Shown piece after piece: positions 39,569 through 42,212 of a stretch of DNA of 42,212 nucleotides. Numbering within the stretch: the stretch's first letter is position 1; each line of letters begins with the position of its first letter. Below the pieces are notes generated by a model. That model worked only from the letters and a program-made list of their open reading frames with translations. It was not told where the DNA came from and did not search any database. The translations under genes and the position numbers were made by a program. Source of the stretch: a virus; IMG/VR virus record IMGVR_UViG_3300025674_000094, positions 1-42,212 of that record; one strand, given 5' to 3'.

Positions 39569-39714
39569 TATGATTCCTTTGTTTTTTTAATTTTATAATA
39601 TAAATATATTATATTCATTATTCCAATTATAATACCTAATACGTATGGTAGTAAATCCATAAAGAGTAAAGCACCACTACCTACACTACCTACAGAAACT
39701 TTTAAACTATCCAT
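39568..39714 (-). CDS. Holin candidate, 48 aa
   Basis: The translation MDSLKVSVGSVGSGALLFMD then LLPYVLGIIIGIMNIIYLYY KIKKTKES (in parts) has one strong membrane segment (about 21-40), a weaker hydrophobic N-terminal part and a short positive tail. This small layout resembles T7-type class II holins. It lies in the lysis cassette, overlapping both neighbours by one base (TAATG). The other small membrane genes here are competing candidates. Confidence 0.62.
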   Translation of the reverse strand: MDSLKVSVGSVGSGALLFMDLLPYVLGIIIGIMNIIYLYYKIKKTKES

Positions 39715-40037
39715 TAATGTCTCCCATTGCCGTTCATTCGTGACATAATACCATCCATTCGTGATAGTTGTTTTTCTAAATCTGATACTGCCTCCATCAT
39801 CTGTTCATACCTTCTATCTCTTACAGCGTCTGACTCATTCCATCTACTAATTAATTTGATTATCATTCCTTCCATATTGTTAATACTTTCAGATTGACCT
39901 TTGTTCTCTACCTCTAATTCTTTCAAAGACTCTTGCTGAGACTCTGACTTCTTTGACAATGACATAACTAAATAAACAAGCAATGCTCCACATATACCTA
40001 TCATTCCTGCTTCGCCATATATTGCCATCATGTCCAT
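39714..40037 (-). CDS. Membrane protein with coiled coil, second holin candidate, 107 aa
   Basis: One N-terminal membrane segment (GMIGICGALLVYLVMSL, about 11-27) is followed by a long coiled coil (QQESLKELEVENKGQSESIN; YEQMMEAVSDLEKQLSRMDG). This matches the layout of BhlA/UviB-type holin-like proteins, and also of some inner-membrane spanins. Its place next to the 48-aa holin candidate supports a lysis role; which of the two forms the hole cannot be read. Confidence 0.6.
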   Translation of the reverse strand: MDMMAIYGEAGMIGICGALLVYLVMSLSKKSESQQESLKELEVENKGQSESINNMEGMIIKLISRWNESDAVRDRRYEQMMEAVSDLEKQLSRMDGIMSRMNGNGRH

Positions 40038-40357
40038 TACTTCCTCCGCTTTTTACCCCAACCCAAGGGATTGATGTTTATTTCTTTTTCGTAAAATTTT
40101 ACTTTCTCTGCCAACTCTTCTCGTTCAATCCTTTCTTCCACGATATGTTTATCAAGTAAATTCCCAATGCGTTTATCTGCATCAGCAAGGCTAGTTTCAA
40201 GTGTACCCAATCTAGTCTCAATCCTATAGTAACCATAGACGAGAGTCCCCACAAGAATAAGAATTTGCCCAAACCACTTAAGGTTAATACTGACAACAGC
40301 ATTGTCATCCACAACACTACCTCTATAACTCCTAGCTGTTTTGACATCTTCACTCAT
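40037..40357 (-). CDS. Inner-membrane coiled-coil protein, i-spanin candidate, 106 aa
   Basis: A membrane segment at about 29-45 (FGQILILVGTLVYGYYR) is followed by a coiled-coil region (IETRLGTLETSLADADKRIG; IVEERIEREELAEKVKFYEK) and a basic tail. Together with the lipoprotein gene overlapping it by four bases, this is the usual i-spanin/o-spanin pairing. The 28-residue N-terminal extension before the membrane segment is longer than typical. Confidence 0.55.
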   Translation of the reverse strand: MSEDVKTARSYRGSVVDDNAVVSINLKWFGQILILVGTLVYGYYRIETRLGTLETSLADADKRIGNLLDKHIVEERIEREELAEKVKFYEKEININPLGWGKKRRK

Positions 40358-40590
40358 TTCCTCTTAACTATTTCCCATCTGTTGTGGGTAAAACACCACA
40401 TATCTCTATTAAGCCTTATATTATCTGAGTAAAAATGTGATGTAGAATCTTGGTCTACCACCTCAACAAATGTATACATTGGATTTTCCATATCTGCATC
40501 AATCCCCATAACCGTCCAACCGTTTGAACAACTACTTAACATAAGTGTAGTAAATATTAATATTATAACTCGTATCATAAACAACTTCAA
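40354..40590 (-). CDS. Lipoprotein, o-spanin candidate, 78 aa
   Basis: A signal peptide (MKLFMIRVIILIFTTLMLSS) ends at a clear lipobox LSSC (Cys21). The mature part is small and mixed (NGWTVMGIDADMENPMYTFV). It overlaps the coiled-coil membrane gene by four bases (ATGA). Outer-membrane lipoprotein of a spanin pair is the likely role, implying a Gram-negative host. It lacks the proline-rich stretch common in o-spanins. Confidence 0.65.
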   Translation of the reverse strand: MKLFMIRVIILIFTTLMLSSCSNGWTVMGIDADMENPMYTFVEVVDQDSTSHFYSDNIRLNRDMWCFTHNRWEIVKRK

Positions 40591-40602
40591 AGTCTCCTGT
40601 TT

Positions 40603-40731
40603 TTAGTTTTTTAATTTTAAAATCTTTTTTATTTTTTCTTTTATCCATGACCATGCTCCAGTTTTCTTGTTTGCATTCCTGAATCTATTCTTTAACCTTT
40701 CGGTTCTTCTTATCCTCTGTAAGCTATGCAT
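40603..40731 (-). CDS. Cationic amphipathic mini-protein, 42 aa
   Basis: ATG at 40731 lies 22 bases inside the 3' end of the preceding gene. The translation MHSLQRIRRTERLKNRFRNA then NKKTGAWSWIKEKIKKILKL KN (in parts) has about 15 Lys/Arg against two Glu, and the C-terminal WSWIKEKIKKILKLKN would form a cationic amphipathic helix. Position in the lysis cassette recalls phage disruptin-type antimicrobial peptides that break the outer membrane. No strong ribosome site is seen. Unrecognised otherwise. Confidence 0.5.
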   Translation of the reverse strand: MHSLQRIRRTERLKNRFRNANKKTGAWSWIKEKIKKILKLKN

Positions 40732-41018
40732 ACTGCTGTTGAGTCTGTGTGATTTACTATACCATTAAAGTTACCATATAGTATTTCACCGGGTATTAAA
40801 TTAACAAAAGCATCTATATTGTCTCCAACATTAGAAGTAACTTTTATTTTTAAAAACTCAGTAGTACCACTAGAGTCTTTTCCTAAAGCTTGTATTGCAA
40901 TCCAAGAACCAGTATCTGGATTAACAACAGTAGTATTGTGTTCAGCTATTACATCAAAGCCATTTTGACCTATTAATAGATTAGCCGCTTCTTTCTCTGT
41001 ATACTTATATAAAGACAT
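40710..41018 (-). CDS. Small beta-rich hypothetical protein, 102 aa
   Basis: The sequence (MSLYKYTEKEAANLLIGQNG; IKVTSNVGDNIDAFVNLIPG) suggests a compact beta domain resembling small virion or tail-associated proteins. The C-terminal IVNHTDSTAVCIAYRG is strand-like. It lies between a membrane gene and the lysis cassette. No catalytic motif. Unrecognised. Confidence 0.65.
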   Translation of the reverse strand: MSLYKYTEKEAANLLIGQNGFDVIAEHNTTVVNPDTGSWIAIQALGKDSSGTTEFLKIKVTSNVGDNIDAFVNLIPGEILYGNFNGIVNHTDSTAVCIAYRG

Positions 41019-41027
41019 TTTATTTTC

Positions 41028-41318
41028 CTATATTACCATCCATAAAGCCATTGCTGTCTCTACAAATATATCTGATAAAGTATTATAAGCCCACTTTTCT
41101 TTAGTCCCGTAAGGCTTGTAATTCTCTATAATCCACTCGAAAATCTCCCAAGCGATACCAAGTATCAATACTCCAAGAACACACCATAAATCGCTAAATC
41201 CACACCATTGAAATATCTTGCAAAAGAATGCGCCTGCTCCAATATGGTAAGAAGTCCATCCATCTAATTGACCTGTTCTTGTTTGCCAAGATACTAATGT
41301 TGCTAAAGGGTTTTTCAT
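41028..41318 (-). CDS. Integral membrane protein, 96 aa
   Basis: Two to three hydrophobic segments (GAGAFFCKIFQWCGF; LWCVLGVLILGIAWEIF; FVETAMALWMVI) with the pattern WEIFEWIIENY and D-x3-E near the C-terminus. This recalls small VanZ/DUF2238-like membrane proteins in phages and bacteria, where WE(I/L)xEW and D..x.D residues are conserved. Role unknown. It overlaps the upstream ORF by four bases. Confidence 0.65.
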   Translation of the reverse strand: MKNPLATLVSWQTRTGQLDGWTSYHIGAGAFFCKIFQWCGFSDLWCVLGVLILGIAWEIFEWIIENYKPYGTKEKWAYNTLSDIFVETAMALWMVI

Positions 41319-41605
41319 AATTTTGTTATTACATGGTTTACTAGTTTATGCTTACCGATAATCACCCTACCATTACTAGTGGTATGTTTATCTTCACACT
41401 TACTAACATATAATTCTTCTATTGTTTCCCAACTATTACTTCTTCTTTCTACTTCGCCATCTATAGTTAAGAAGTATTTATATGATGAAGGGTATGTCAG
41501 GGTCTCAGTTGTACCATCTGGGTAACTCTTTGTACGAGTAGCACCGGGAGTAGTATTCCTGTATACCTTAATATCATGACCCTGAGCACACCTTCGAATC
41601 AACAT
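41315..41605 (-). CDS. Hypothetical protein, 96 aa
   Basis: It reads MLIRRCAQGHDIKVYRNTTP then TKSYPDGTTETLTYPSSYKY, a small beta-rich basic protein with only two Cys (RCAQGHD and KCEDKH) that could bind a metal with nearby His. No family recognised. It overlaps both neighbours by one to four bases in the fibre-to-lysis interval. Confidence 0.6.
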   Translation of the reverse strand: MLIRRCAQGHDIKVYRNTTPGATRTKSYPDGTTETLTYPSSYKYFLTIDGEVERRSNSWETIEELYVSKCEDKHTTSNGRVIIGKHKLVNHVITKL

Positions 41606-41829
41606 TAAGCTACTTCTACCCCTTCAGGTTTAGCTAATGATTCTCTAAGCATATTAATGAACGCTTCCTTACCAACAGATAACTGGTCAGCCATAAACTG
41701 ATTGCTGTTCTGTTTGTTCTGAATGTCGTTAATATGATTTACCATCATCTTTTGCTCATCAGTCATATCCTCAATGATATACTCTTTATCATCTAGGTTC
41801 AAGACTGGCTTCTTTTCTTTTTTTGCCAT
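41605..41829 (-). CDS. Small helical protein downstream of fibre gene, 74 aa
   Basis: LNLDDKEYIIEDMTDEQKMM followed by a helical coiled region (NHINDIQNKQNSNQFMADQL) and an Ala/Glu-rich end. Similar small LDGKEY...(D/E)LSDEQK-type proteins follow fibre genes in marine phages, possibly as fibre-assembly helpers. The starting MAKKEKKP is basic. AAGGAG precedes the ATG. Confidence 0.68.
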   Translation of the reverse strand: MAKKEKKPVLNLDDKEYIIEDMTDEQKMMVNHINDIQNKQNSNQFMADQLSVGKEAFINMLRESLAKPEGVEVA

Positions 41830-41846
41830 TATTGACTCCTTGTTTG

Positions 41847-42212
41847 TTATTTAGATTCTAATTCTTTTACTCTTGCAGTTAATTCTTGTATTGATTTAAT
41901 TAATGGTGCTATAAGTTGTGTATATCTTAATCCGTAAATATCTGATTCTTTATCATACACTATTCCAGCAAAGTCATTATTAGTTAGTCCAATGTCTTTA
42001 ATAGTTTGCTCAACATCTTGTGCTAATAAACCTTGATGTTTTCTTGTAAACTTTTTAGATACACCTTCTTCATCTGTATAATCTTTCCACTTATATTCTT
42101 TTGGTTTAAGTTTATTAACAAAATCAAGACCAAGACTTGTATCTTTTATATTGTCTTTACGTCTTTTGTCTGATGTGTCTATTGTTCCATTAGTTGCAAA
42201 AACATCATCCCA
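41847..42212 (-). CDS. Tail fibre C-terminal part with S74-type intramolecular chaperone (continues past window end)
   Basis: The 121 codons read WDDVFATNGTIDTSDKRRKD, then LDFVNKLKPKEYKWKD, HQGLLAQDVEQ and LIAPLIKSIQELTARVKELE before the stop at 41847. TSDKRRKDNI is the Ser-Asp self-cleavage region and LLAQDVE plus the terminal coiled coil are the rest of the S74 chaperone signature. The domain trimerises the fibre and then cleaves itself off. It joins in frame with the 5' part at 1-1626. Confidence 0.9.
   Translation of the reverse strand, partial: WDDVFATNGTIDTSDKRRKDNIKDTSLGLDFVNKLKPKEYKWKDYTDEEGVSKKFTRKHQGLLAQDVEQTIKDIGLTNNDFAGIVYDKESDIYGLRYTQLIAPLIKSIQELTARVKELESK

Noticed and set aside
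40099-40353. 84-aa ORF overlapping the i-spanin candidate
   Set aside because: Alternative-frame shadow; the 106-aa frame has the membrane-plus-coiled-coil layout and the coupled overlaps.

Overview
The window looks like the essentially complete genome of one AT-rich, double-stranded DNA tailed phage of podovirus type. The gene style resembles uncultured marine phages, but the host is not identifiable from the sequence. A packaging block, a capsid block, a tail nozzle, a very large internal virion protein and a lysis cassette are all present. A tail-fibre gene is cut by both window ends (5' part at 1-1626, 3' part with the C-terminal chaperone-like domain at 41847-42212). The two parts join in frame across the ends, so the source molecule is probably circular or circularly permuted. 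I see no DNA polymerase, RNA polymerase or integrase, so the phage probably depends on host polymerases.

Layout. (1) 1-12729, minus strand: read from its promoter side it runs zinc protein, small membrane protein, metallophosphoesterase, small terminase, an acidic ORF, a gamma-glutamylcyclotransferase (AIG2-like), large terminase, portal, scaffold, major capsid protein, decoration candidate, zinc-ribbon protein, connector/adaptor-like proteins and fibre. (2) About 12730-14138: divergent control region and small early genes, with candidate promoters, an operator-like inverted repeat, a perfect CRP-type half-site pair and short repeats. (3) 14139-20236, plus strand: an accessory module of two zinc-finger amidoligases flanking a class II glutamine amidotransferase, with small membrane proteins, a tRNA-like minihelix and a marked TAGAG-rich composition. 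(4) 20227-26477, plus strand: recombination and replication genes (Cas4/RecB-like nuclease, Rad52-like annealing protein, SSB-like protein, Hjc-like endonuclease, DnaB-like helicase). (5) 26474-41829, minus strand: ejection protein, structural proteins, nozzle in two ORFs, M15 endopeptidase, three lysine-rich proteins, holin and spanin candidates, a cationic amphipathic peptide and small genes next to the fibre.

The most interesting system is the amidoligase-amidotransferase-amidoligase set plus the unlinked gamma-glutamylcyclotransferase. The amidotransferase would release ammonia from glutamine. The two amidoligases would form amide or peptide-like bonds on an unknown carboxylate substrate. 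The cyclotransferase could remove or recycle gamma-glutamyl groups. The enzyme families are recognisable, but their substrate and purpose in this phage are unknown. All assignments come from motif reading by eye; no database search was run.
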